The notes beneath the pieces are model-generated. The model had not been told where the DNA came from, did no database searches, and saw only the letters and a program-made list of their open reading frames with translations. Positions 53,736 through 63,948 of a stretch of DNA of 64,000 nt are shown piece after piece. Each line of letters begins with the position of its first letter. Position 1 is the stretch's first letter. Source of the DNA: Aedes albopictus (taxonomy: Eukaryota; Arthropoda; Insecta; Diptera; Culicidae). The position numbers and the translations under genes were made by a program. The DNA lies in contig NC_085137.1 of assembly GCF_035046485.1 (NCBI RefSeq), positions 447,880,980-447,944,979 of the forward strand. Direction: 5' to 3'.

Positions 53736-54421
53736 ATGACCGGAAAAATTCGTTGGTTTTTGCTCGTTAGTTGCTGGTGCTGCTTCATTAGCGTGCAAAG
53801 TGATGCAGAAGTTCCCGCCGTTGTACTGGATATCCTGAGTACAATAAAATATCCTCTGAAAGTGACGCTAATGACCTGCTGGGATTATGGGGAAAAAGTC
53901 AAATATTTAAATGTTCTTAACGACCGATACTTGACTTCTTTCTCCGACGATCACATCGACCAATTTGTGGAGGACATAAACGACCATCAAACGTTTTTGA
54001 TTGTGGACATCAACTGTCCGAATACCAAGCATCTGCTCAAAGCAGCTGACAAGCTACTTTACATAAAATATCGATGGCTTATATTGAATACGGGATTGTC
54101 AGAAGCGAACAAACAAAGTGAAGAAAATCAATCACAGTTCTTTCTAAATAAACTGGGCGACCTGCCATTACTTATAAGCAGTGAAATTTTCCTCCTCATC
54201 AAGCAACGGCAAGGCTTATATCGAATCGAACAAGTTTTCAAAAAATCGAAAGACGCACCACTAACTGCGGAACCGTTCGGAACATGGAGCAACGGAAGCA
54301 TGATAGACGACCGGAACTTTAAAGTTACTTCGATTCGTAGACTGAATCTCAACGGCCATACATTGAAGGCATCGTTGGTGGTAACCAACCCGGACACGTT
54401 GCATCATTTGACGGATTATAA
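53736..54421 (+). CDS. Ir75: Ir75-clade ionotropic receptor, exon 1
   Basis: Codons 1-228 and two bases of codon 229. I chose the ATG at 53736; the open frame extends further up only through a GTG and has no earlier ATG. Residues 1-22 form a signal peptide (basic MTGKIRW, then FLLVSCWCCFIS). The remainder is the divergent N-terminal extracellular region and the start of the ligand-binding lobe, with FGTWSNGSMIDDRNFKVTSI. The donor is AA|GTAAGT and joins exon 2 in frame as DYK|DKHID. Ir75 receptors are odorant-gated cation channels of the antennal olfactory neurons that pair with the co-receptor Ir8a and mostly sense carboxylic acids and amines. The paralogue within the mosquito Ir75 set cannot be named from this alone. 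Confidence 0.88.
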
Positions 54422-54664
54422 GTAAGTTAGTGCACACGCCTAGTAGTGAAAATGGAAAAGAATTGCGTTTATTCATTTGGCTCTATTTATCCGTTTTTTG
54501 TTTATTATTTTTTTTTGTGGTTCAAGTTTATATTAGACAAATGAGACACCACTGTATATCCATTATCCCGCTAAACTTTAAATACTACACCATGGGTTCA
54601 TTCATTCTTTTATTTAGTATAACATCAAATTTAAGGTAAAACTGAATCAACAATATTTCTCTAT

Positions 54665-54985
54665 GACACACGGTTTGTTGCTGCCGTTTCCCATGCTCGG
54701 TCACGCCCGATGCTCGCGAAGTCACGCTCCACCTGATCCGTCCATCGTGCTCTCCGTGCTCCAAACCTTCTTGTGCCAACCGGATCAGTCGCGAACACCA
54801 ACTTTGCAGGGTTGTTGTCCGGCATTATTGCAACATGCCCTGCCCATCATATCCTTTGATCGCCTTCTGGATGCTGGGTTCGCCGTAAAGTGCAGCGAGC
54901 TTGCAGGTCCTCTTCGAGCACGGCTCATGTCTCGTGTCCGTAGAGGACCACCGGTCTTTTCAGCGTCTTGTACATGGCGCGTGGG
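54665..54985 (-). pseudogene. RTE/JAM1-like LINE C-terminal fragment
   Basis: On the minus strand: MYKTLKRPVVLYGHET (then a stop), an internal deletion, then GHVAIMPDNNPAKLVF, DPVGTRRFGARRARWTDQVE and ASIGRDRAWETAATNRV. This is the C-terminal region of RTE-clade RTs, where the usual wording is LGHV-RMPDDNPA. It is antisense in the receptor intron and non-functional. Confidence 0.75.
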
Positions 54986-54989
54986 TGAA

Positions 54990-56800
54990 TCTACACCATG
55001 GGTGCCAAGATTGAAAAAAACTTGGTTTTTCTCAAAACCAAGTTTAAAAAAATCTAAATTTTGAAACAGTTGATCATTTTTTGTTTGAAGGATATTCAAT
55101 TGTAGTTTCAATTCACGTCAAAATGGTCATGTTGTGTTAAGGTCAGGGAAAAATTGGGTTTTTTTTTCTTAATTATTTTATCTTAAAGTATGGGTTCCTT
55201 AGAATGCTGTGTAAATTTTCATAGAGCTCCAAACAACAAAAGCACGCATTGTATTTAGCATTATGCGCCTCGGTCCCCAACGAGTACGTAGTGTATATTT
55301 GGAATACGATTATCTCGGAATCATGTTTTCCAAAAGCATCGATTCGGTAACTACGATTGCGGAAACATTTCTCAAGCGATTTCGACCAAATTTTGTTTTG
55401 AGTGTTTGCAATTGAAGTATTGTGTCCTTGTACGATCAATATTATCGTTAAAATGTTCATATCAGCGCTAATTTTTTTTCATTCATTTTGTAGGTTGACA
55501 AAAGAAAGTTTTTGAGAAAAATCGTCTCCGTTTTAAAAATAAAACATTTTTTTGTTATTCCGATCGTTCAAGTACACCACAAGGTACTCTCAAACGGTTT
55601 TGTTTTGGGTTTGCGCTTTCGATTGAATCATTGGAGTGTTAAGGAGTGTATCGGAAAGTAGTTGAAAATGTTCAGGATGCTCTATCTTGAAGCTGGGTTG
55701 GTCTTTTCATTTCGGTTCTTCTATGAAATCTTCACAATATAGTTGAGCTTAGAACAGCTTGGAAAAAATTGAAAAATGTTTAGTATTATCGAAAATATGA
55801 TTCAATGAACACACCTCATAAAATAAAAATCTGCACAAAATGCAATTTTGTTAAGATTTTTCAACATTTCAAAAATTTGTAGCGAATAAAATTTGTACGA
55901 TAAAAAATTTGGAAAAAATTGATGCTTGTTAACAGTTATGTACACATAACATATCATTCAACACCGACTTTCAAAATTCATATTTTCGATAGAAAAATCT
56001 CCTATATCTACAAAATGGTCCACTCCAAAAAACGTCTATTTTTTGGCCAAACTTTGAAGTTCTGCTTTTAATATCTTTAAAGGTTGTAAAATTCTATTTT
56101 TTGCTCTAACTTACTCGTCCATAAATTAAAAAACATACCCTATTTAAAAAAATGCGAATTTTTCATTTTATGTATTTTTTATTTGCGTAAACATGATTTA
56201 GAGGTGCATAGAAAAAAGGGGTTCCTCAAAAATGGCCTTTTTTCATTTTTAAGAACTGCGCTTAAATGCAGTGGAGATTTTTCTTGAAAAAAATAATTTG
56301 CCTATATCATGAGGATTCTGGAGCTTATTATATTTGCACAAGAAAGTTAACAATTTTCGAACATTATCGAATTTTTTTCGCAATTTCAATTTTTTAGAAG
56401 GTGTGCAAAAATTTAAAAACATGCGTTCAGTTATCTAGATTAAAAACCCAGTTAAAAGAACATTTTTAGAAAATCATGAAAGCCATTTCTTTTTTCAAGG
56501 ATTTATACAGTATCTCCAAAAATAAAATTACTCAAAAGTTGTAAAACTATTTTTGAGGCTATTGTAAACATTTTCAACTACTGATGGAGTTTGACAGATT
56601 GGATTGTGCCTCCTTACGTGGAGCATAAATTTATACTCCAGTTAAAATGTACACCAATACAATCGTGAAAGTGGAATGTTTACCTTTTTACGAGGGATAT
56701 CGGGTCAAAACGCTTATTTCAGATTAGATCACATAAATGTGTTGAGTATAAAAAAGTGGAATAAATTAATAATTTTGAATTTAAGAGATTCGATATTTAA
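54990..56800. other. intronic AT-rich sequence, unassigned
   Basis: No gene or element border recognised over about 1.8 kb. Confidence 0.4.
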
Positions 56801-56804
56801 ATCA

Positions 56805-57160
56805 ATTTTCTAAAGAATACTAATTCTTTGTAAAAATACAGAGTGTGTAATGGAATTTCGTCTGGGTGCCGGTGTTGCACGCTTTTGCTTCGGTGGTTCG
56901 ATTCTTTTTCTTTTTCTTTCCGAAGTGAGCATTTCGACGGCGGAGTCGGTTCCGAACTTTTCGCTTCCCGTCGGCGCTAGTTCCCAATACACTTTTAGTT
57001 GATAATAAATATTTTCTTTCGTTTTTTGCATTTACAGAAAAGAGTGAAAAGTGTTAGTTCGGGCACGCCGGTCAAGAGAAAATCCGGGCGTCGACAAGTG
57101 AGTCGCGTTCAGTGTATTTCTGTGTGGAATAGACTAAAGATTTCTGCTCCCTAGTGGAAT
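56805..57160. other. GC-richer intronic segment, unassigned
   Basis: Sequence such as GTTAGTTCGGGCACGCCGGT and GGGCGTCGACAAGTGAGTCG reads like a retroelement leader, but no coding part follows. No second copy in the window. Confidence 0.3.
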
Positions 57161-57199
57161 GGAGACGCGTGATAGCATTTTCTTTTTGGCTAGTTTTTG

Positions 57200-57600
57200 C
57201 GTCGAAAAGTGGTCGGTTGTTAACGGCGGTTTGTGTATATTGATCCATTGTCAAATCATATCACCAACCATAGGTGACTCCCGGACTGACAATGTACCTT
57301 ACTCTACTAACAAAAAAATCCTTCCTGAGACAAACGTGGAGATGCAGCGATTCGCGGTCTTTTTAACAACGTTTGTCTTTCTAACATTCCCTCCCATCCT
57401 CGATGACCGTAAGGACGTGGCAGGCGCCGTTATTGAACTTAATAAAGTTGAGAGCTCTCGAACTGTGTACATTGAGAATAGTAAGCTAGTCCCAAGCCCT
57501 ATTCATTGGTTCCTTGTGCAATTTCGATTGCTCTGGTCAATCACGGAGTAGCAACTACGAATTGTGCGGTCATCAATGCTCATGCTCATGCTCATATTGT
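57200..57600 (-). repeat. dispersed repeat with GCTCAT tandem end
   Basis: The right end (CAATCACGGAGTAGCAACTA, GAATTGTGCGGTCATC, then GCTCAT repeats) is the inverse of 22690-22770. The 130-codon frame at 57159-57551 overlaps this repeat and is not taken as a gene. A few bases past the end, GTAAACATTTTCAACTACT also occurs at 56.56 kb. Confidence 0.55.
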
Positions 57601-57750
57601 AAACATTTTCAACTACTTTACGATACACTCTTTATCATAGTCATGGCAAGCCTCTTTAACGAAAACACGTTTACAGAAATTGTTATAACTTTGGTAATTA
57701 GTACTATTTTTCCATGTTCTCAAGCTGGTTTTCCACATTGAATATTGTAA

Positions 57751-58067
57751 CACAGACAAACAGACGCAACACTCTTCGATTGGGCTTGGCACACGCATTT
57801 AACGATGCTTATGAATTTCATTTGATTTCCGCGATCCTTCCACCAGAGGCGCTTCGACGTTTACTAGTGTACACGTTGCTGGATAATACAAACGCAAACT
57901 ATAGGCGATTTGTGTAATAGTGTGCATGTTAGGAGAACGTCAAACCGCAATCCATCATGGCCGAAGTGTGAGCGCTTCTACCAAGATGGAACAGCATGTT
58001 CATAAAAAAGACAGCGAGCTTATTTTTTATATGAATTTCCTCTCAGAGTTACGTTTGTTTGTCTGTG
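57751..58067. mobile_element. MITE with CACAGACAAACAGACG ends, copy 3 (diverged)
   Basis: Ends CACAGACAAACAGACGCAAC and GTTACGTTTGTTTGTCTGTG. Flanked by ATTGTAA (57744-57750) and ATTGTAC (58068-58074), six of seven matching. The inside differs from the other two copies. Confidence 0.75.
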
Positions 58068-58166
58068 ATTGTACTATGTATGAAGTAAAAAGCGATTTTT
58101 AAAACAAATATGTCTACATACTTTTAAAAAAATTCAAGCTTTTCCTCATTTTCACACATTGACATA

Positions 58167-60520
58167 CAGCCATTCCATAGAAAAACGATATAGTGCATCT
58201 CCGATTGTCGTGAAACTTGGTGGGCTTGTAGTTCTTCGGAAATAATTAGACCCGTATTATTTTATTTCGTCATTAGGGTGACCAGTTTTCATATAGGGTG
58301 GTCCAAAAAATTAAGGTTTTTCAAAACTAAAAATTTTCAAAAAATCGTAACTTTTGAACCATTTGACCGATTTTAAACTTCTTTGTTTTTGTTTGAATGC
58401 TATTGAATTGTAGTTTTCAGGAAAAATACGTTAAAGGGGCTAAAATGTAAAGAGTACTATAAAATATGCAAATATATTAGTTTTTTCACGTTTTTATGGT
58501 CTCGGGGCCAAAGAGGTACCCTGGTTTTATATTTTTATCAGAAAATTCAGGAAATTTGGCGTAACATATCAAAAAACCATAGATGTATGTTTTTTAGTTT
58601 TTGAGATATGATTTTTTGAAAATAAAAGGTCAAATTTTCGCATACAAGACACTTTTTTAAATTTGATTATATTTTGATTCCTTATAATATTATGGATACC
58701 AAAACCACCAGGAATCACTTTAAAAAGCAATAATATGCATAGTTTTATGAGAATTTGCAATTTTAGAGTAGCTAGTACTAAAATGGTCGGCGTTAAGTCA
58801 GAGAGGACCATGTGTCTTTTACTTAATTTCTAGAAAAACGACTTTAAAGTTTGCAACTGTATAAGTTTTGAGTTTTTCAACAAAGGTTCTTGATTTTTTG
58901 CCATAAATCTTAATTACTATTCATCGCAGCATCGCTCTGTATTGATCACAAAGAAACGTAAAATGAAGCTTGAAACCGAGAAATTGCTAAGTAATTGATT
59001 GTACTCAGTCCACTCTGACTGAACGGTTTTTGGAATATCTTCAACCAACTACAGTTCACACTCAAGTTTTAACATATTTGTTGAAATAATAATGCACAAG
59101 TAGGACAACAGTTAATAGGAGTAGTGTATAATGGAGCAGGAAGTTTGAAATTTGATATTTTTGTTATTACACTGTTGATTACCATTTTCAATTTTTATGT
59201 TCAGTCAGAGTGGACCAAGTACAACAGTTCAATATCACATGAAGGGTAATCAATTAATGAGCTATTTAAGAATTCTTAACTTGCACATTTAATAGCTTAC
59301 AACTTTTGAATGTATTTTCATATACGGTACGTTTTTGAAATATTGTAGTTACACAGTTCATAATAATGTATTCAGAGGACTGGCACTTTTCAAAAAATCG
59401 TTCAGACAGAGTGAACCAAGTACACAATTCTTAAATAATCGGTAAAATCAATTTCTTCATTAAACGGGTATTGGTACATTTCAATATGATGTCCAACAGC
59501 CACTAAACAAACATATTTTGATTTGGAAAGGATTACGAAGAATAAGGCAATTTCAACTATTTTTCTTAGAGACACATGGTCCACTCTGTCTGCACGCGAA
59601 ATGCCACAATATGCTACAACACGATGATCTGTAAAATACGATATTGACCATAATGAAATTGAATTTCACGTGCTTTCTTGATCAATATTCTTCAGAAAAT
59701 ACGTTAGGGATTCATACGATTTAGAAACGTATAACATTTTGATGATAAACTATTTTATTTATTGGATTTTAATCAACACACCTTTTTTAAACTCTCTTGG
59801 CAACAAGCGTATGGTCCACTCTGACTGCACACTATTATCGACTTTGCAGTTGAATCAAAAGAAAATTGTGCTATAACTCTTGTTAATTGTAACATTAAGA
59901 AAATTAGGTAAATGTTCCAAGTAGCTTAAGTAATTCTTAATCAAATTCCCTAAAAATCTAATTTTCGTCCATTTTGTTACTTGGTCCCCTCTGCTCTGAC
60001 TTACGTCGACCAAATATATGACTCTCTATATTCAAAAAATCATATCTCAAAAACAAAACAACATAAATTTCTGATTTTTTGATATGTTACGTCAAATTTC
60101 TTGAATTTTCTGATAAAAATATAAAACCAGGGTACCTCTTTGGATCCGAGACCATAAAAACGTGAAAAAAACTAATATATTTGCATATTTTATAGTACTC
60201 TTTACATTTTAGCTCCTTTAACGTATTTTTCCTGAAAACTACAATTCAATTGCTTTCAAACAAAAAAAAAAGTTTAAATTCGGTCAAATGGTTCAAAAGT
60301 TACGATTCATTGAAAAAAATTAATTTTGAAAAACCATGATTTTTTGGACCACCCTATATGAAAATTGGTCACCCTAAGGGGCTGTCCATAAACCGTTTTT
60401 GGACAGCCCCTAATGACGAAATAAAAAAAATACGGGTCTAATTATTTCCGAAGAACTACAAGCCCACCAAGTTTCACGACAATCGGAGATGCACTATATC
60501 GTTTTTCTATGGAATGGCTG
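58167..60520. mobile_element. 2.35-kb foldback element with spaced GTCAGAGTGGACCA motifs
   Basis: CAGCCATTCCATAGAAAAAC and its inverse form the ends. The arms are about 460 bp each (58.17-58.63 and 60.03-60.52 kb). TA precedes the left end and CA follows the right. The middle carries seven copies of a GGTCCACTCTGACTG-type motif in both orientations. No transposase. A 34-bp hairpin has inserted in the right arm at 60377-60410. Confidence 0.8.
60377..60410. mobile_element. 34-bp micro-hairpin insertion with TA duplication
   Basis: AGGGGCTGTCC...GGACAGCCCC interrupts the right arm. The left arm lacks it and reads straight through (CATTAGGGTGACC, inverse GGTCACCCTAATG). TA sits at 60375-60376 and 60411-60412, and removing the insert plus one TA restores the arm. 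Confidence 0.75.
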
Positions 60521-60589
60521 CATACATAACCTCTTAGCTGTAGCAGTGCAGCATACATGTAAAAATGCTAGATTTTCCATGGTCACGGA

Positions 60590-60905
60590 ACCAAAAGAAA
60601 ACCCTATTTTAAAATTTCAATCAGAATGTAAATAAAATTTGGCACATCTAAAAAAATCAAAAATATATATTTTTTATAGTTTTTGAGGAATGGTTTTTTG
60701 AAAATAAAAAGTCATATTTCCCCAAACAAGACACTTTTTCATATTTGATTATAATTTGAATCCTTGTAAACGTGTAATTTAAAAAATTGGTGTAAAACTT
60801 CAAACCTCATTTACTCGAAAGTAGATTTTTGTCACATACACCCCTTTGCTTCCAGCCCCCTCAAATGCAATACAATGCATAGTTTTACGAGGATTTACAA
60901 TTCAA
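60590..60905 (+). repeat. diverged partial copy of the foldback interior
   Basis: TTTTTTGAAAATAAAAAGTC and CAAGACACTTTTTCATATTT, then GCATAGTTTTACGAGGATTT, parallel 58.61-58.76 kb in the same order and orientation. Confidence 0.5.
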
Positions 60906-61124
60906 GACACATTCAGAATACAGTCACTTTATATACAGTCTGGCGAATAGAAAATCCTAAGAACTGGCAACTGGGGTACATCACAGCCTTTTCTTTTTTC
61001 TCGCTCGTTCATTTTGTTGAACGCAAGAAAGAGCGTGATAAAAGAGGGGGCAAAGTGCCCCCTCTATTATCTGTTTCTTTCGCGTGTTTGTTTACGAGAG
61101 TGTGCTAAGCGTACGAACCAATAT

Positions 61125-62032
61125 CACTAGTTTACAGCATTTTTGAACTCGGTAAGCTAATGATCGTTTTTGGTGTAGAATCATGCCCTGAGTTCGAAAA
61201 CGCGAAAGAAAAAAAAATACAATAGGGCGACATTTTTTTCGACTTTCCATACAAGGTTGATGATTTGAAATCGATTTTTGATCCATTTTTAAGCAAAGTC
61301 GCTCACTTCAGCCATCTCATTCTTCGTAATCAATGCTCCGATTGAACTGAATTTTTACTGTAACTCGCCTGCATATGATATCTATATATATATAAAAATG
61401 GAATGGTGCTTGTATGTCACGAATAGGCTCGGGTCAACAGATCGACATGATGCTTTCACTGTTGCATTCCGCCAGGGCTCCGACGTGTTCGTACGAAAAA
61501 CTAATTAGGAAAAGTGACCGGGAAGGCAAGAAAAACGGGAAAATCTGAGATTCCATTTTGAGGGGCATTTTTCTACAGAGTTGCATATCAAAAAACACAG
61601 TAGGCAGGCAGAACGACGTTTGCCGGGACAGCTAGTGTGAAATAAATGTTGAGAAAAAAAAATTAGGTTGTTTTTTTTTTTCTTATTGAAAAAAATACGT
61701 TTCTTCATATATTTTTGGAAATTTTGCTAAAACGCGCCAATATCTTGGATTTCATCAATCTGACGCAAAACCTGCCTTCAGATGATCGAATGGTATTATA
61801 TTCAACTTTTGATTTATGGATTCAAAATTTGTTGAACAAAACGCAAAATATTTGAATTTTAATAAATACCATATTTAAAAAAGTTGTAAAACTCGATATT
61901 GAGGTAAAACTCAAAAACTGTTCTACTTAAAAAAATTTGAAGCACGGTTTCGAAATCAGCGCTAAATTGTACTTCAAAAATTGTGTTCGCTGACAGAAGT
62001 TCACGAGTTTCGTTTTATTTTGTAAACTAGTG
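61125..62032. mobile_element. CACTA-like DNA transposon, copy 2, containing a Helitron
   Basis: Starts CACTAGTTTACAGC and ends TTTTGTAAACTAGTG with TAT on both sides (61122-61124, 62033-62035). Without the 255-bp Helitron it is 653 bp, close to the 678 bp of the copy at 3261-3938, to which it aligns in inverse orientation throughout (for example CATGCCCTGAGTTCGAAAAC). Confidence 0.85.
61381..61635 (+). mobile_element. 255-bp non-autonomous Helitron
   Basis: Starts TCTATATATATATAAAAATG and ends GGGACAGCTAG. A hairpin (GGCA...TGCC, 61607-61624) lies 7 bases before the final CTAG, and the insertion is between A and T with no duplication. The empty site is seen in the 3.26-kb CACTA-like copy (inverse: TATGGTA then TGTCAAATAAACG), which proves both borders. 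Confidence 0.9.
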
Positions 62033-62129
62033 TATTTAACTAATACTAGCTACTAATGTTTTGGTATCAGGCTATTAGGCAGAAGGTCATTAGACTGAAT
62101 GGACATATCGTGATCATCAAGCCACATTT

Positions 62130-62364
62130 CGGCACCAACATTTCAAAAGGGCGCAACTGCTTTTGCAACCAATGCCTTCTCACAGAGCTGTGGGTCGTAT
62201 TTCATTCATCTCACGCAATTCACATCCATTAACCGAAAGAGGAGGATTTTATCTTTCTATTTGTGCTAGTGGATTGCTCGAGAGGTATGGGATACGCTCC
62301 ATACAGCTTTGTGAGAAGGAATTGGTTGAAAATGCAGTTACGCCCTTTTGAAATGTTGGTGCCG
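62130..62364. mobile_element. 235-bp MITE with long TIRs
   Basis: CGGCACCAACATTTCAAAAG and its inverse CTTTTGAAATGTTGGTGCCG form the ends and the arms continue imperfectly for about 65 bp. ATTT flanks both sides (4-bp TSD). Confidence 0.75.
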
Positions 62365-62434
62365 ATTTATCATACGGATTGCATTTTCATCAAAAATATA
62401 ACAAAACGTGAAACTTGATAGCTTTGTTTCAAGT

Positions 62435-62480
62435 AGGATGAAAATGGGTGCATTATGCTTAAGATGGGTACAGTTTTCCT
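62435..62480 (+). repeat. fragment of the 7.17-kb MITE-like repeat
   Basis: AGTAGGATGAAAATGGGTGC and TGCTTAAGATGGGTACAG parallel 7335-7380. Confidence 0.5.
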
Positions 62481-62526
62481 AGTTGCAATAAAAATATGAC
62501 CGAAGTTGAGAAGCTCAAGATCCGAT

Positions 62527-62788
62527 CACAGACAACAGACGTAACACCTTGAACGATTTTCATGGAAATCCATCGCCCAGTTCACACTACCATCACCTGG
62601 TGGAAAAGTTGCACGATTCACTATATTGAGCAATATCGTCAACAGAAGGCGCTATTGTGAAACGTCAAACGCATAGAAAAACGATGCGCGCGCCTCTGGT
62701 TGTGAAAGCCACAACTATGAAAATTTAAAATGATCGTTAAAAGTGTGGTCGATGGAAATTTCGCAAATGTTACGTCTGTTTGTCTGTG
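62527..62788. mobile_element. MITE with CACAGACAACAGACG ends and 7-bp TSD, copy 2
   Basis: 262 bp, very close to 30844-31106 over its whole length. ATCCGAT flanks both sides (62520-62526, 62789-62795). Its right end is 53 bases from exon 2. Confidence 0.88.
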
Positions 62789-62841
62789 ATCCGATATTTC
62801 TTTTAAAAGTATCGTCATTGCTTCAATCTTTTCTATTCCAG

Positions 62842-63163
62842 AGACAAACACATCGACACCATAAGCAAGGTAAACTACATCCTCACCAACTGCCTCGTAC
62901 AATACTACCTGGGCGCTCGGGTTAACTACTCGATTGTATCGACCTGGGGCTATTTCAACACCACCACCAAACGCTGGGATGGCATGATAGGAGAACTATC
63001 GCACAACGTAGTGGACCTTGGCGCATCACCGCTGTTCTTCACAACCGATCGAATTGCCGTCATCGAATACGTGGCCATGACTTCGGCCACCCGTTCCAAG
63101 TTCATCTTCCGCTCGCCGAAGCTGTCCTACACGGAGAATGTGTTCCTGCTGCCGTTTGATGAC
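62842..63163 (+). CDS. Ir75: Ir75-clade ionotropic receptor, exon 2 (ligand-binding lobe S1)
   Basis: Codons 229 (last base) to 336. TWGYFNTTTKRWDGMIGEL is the S1 core. R299 in LFFTTDRIAVIEY occupies the position of the glutamate-receptor arginine that binds the ligand carboxylate, retained in acid-sensing Ir receptors. RSKFIFR-PKLSYTENVFLL before the first membrane segment is typical of the Ir75 clade. The exon ends GAC|GTATGA and continues as D|FVWIC after a 66-bp intron. Confidence 0.9.
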
Positions 63164-63229
63164 GTATGAGTGGGTCATATTTGGTTGAAGATCACTCTGT
63201 ATTGTATGAAATGTTTGATTTTTCCTTAG

Positions 63230-63888
63230 TTTGTCTGGATATGTACAGTCATCGTGATCTTTTTAGCATCGTGTCTGCTAGTGGTCACTGCTCGAGCCGA
63301 ATGGAAGGTGCCGCTCACGGTTGATGATCCCAGAGACGGCACTATACTTCGCGCCAGTTTTCGTGATACGTTGTTGATGATCTACGGTGCCACGTGCCAA
63401 CAGGGATCTTCCACGTTGCCACGCAGTTTCGCAGCCCGAACGATCACCATGATCACCTTCACCGTTCTGATGTTTCTCTACGTGTGCTACTCGGCCAACA
63501 TTGTGGCTCTTTTGCAGAGTCCGTCGACCAAAATTCGCACCTTGGAAGACCTTTTGGCATCCAGATTGAAGTTTGGAGCTCACGATACGGTGTTCAATCG
63601 ATATTACTTCACCCACGCTACGGAACCAACGCGGCAGGCCATCTACGAGAGGAAGATCAAACAGCAGGACGGTTCAGCGAACTTCATCAACTTGGAACAG
63701 GGCATTGATAAAATTCGAAGAGGGCTGTACGCATTTCACGTAGAGCAAGGTGTCGGATACAAGGTCATCAGCGAAACCTACCAGGAGGATGAAAAATGTG
63801 GCATTCAAGAGATACAATATCTGCAAGTCATCGATCCGTACTATGCCATCCAAAAGAACTCCTCGTTCAAAGAACATGTTAAAATTGG
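63230..63888 (+). CDS. Ir75: Ir75-clade ionotropic receptor, exon 3 (M1, pore, M2, start of S2)
   Basis: Codons 337-555 and two bases of 556. M1 is about 337-356 (FVWICTVIVIFLASCLLVVT). The pore loop follows at about 380-402 with GATCQQGSSTLPRS. M2 is about 403-430 and ends CYSANIVALLQSPS, the divergent Ir counterpart of SYTANLAAFL. S2 begins TLEDLLASRLKFGAHDT; the threonine of iGluR ligand binding is not clearly conserved, but E508 in AFHVEQG sits at the acidic position. The donor GG|GTTTGT is non-optimal. Confidence 0.9.
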
Positions 63889-63948
63889 GTTTGTACTTCA
63901 CTGCCAAGAACATCCATAATTCCATATTAAATCTAATTACGATTTCAG

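Larger units (their letters stand above)
54422..62841 (+). other. 8.4-kb intron 1 of the Ir75-like gene, filled with transposons
   Basis: GTAAGT donor and TTCTATTCCAG acceptor. Identified contents are a LINE fragment (54.66-54.99), a repeat block (57.2-57.6), a MITE (57.75-58.07), a foldback (58.17-60.52), a CACTA-like element with a Helitron inside (61.13-62.03), a MITE (62.13-62.36) and another MITE (62.53-62.79). The other two introns seen are 66 bp and 60 bp. Confidence 0.85.

Noticed and set aside
57159..57551. 130-codon plus-strand frame in the receptor intron
   Set aside because: Part of it lies in a repeat whose inverse copy is at 22.69-22.77 kb, and no domain is recognisable.
58797..60000. 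CRISPR-like array in the spaced-motif region
   Set aside because: The motif occurs in both orientations at uneven spacing inside a eukaryotic foldback, with no direct-repeat/spacer pattern.
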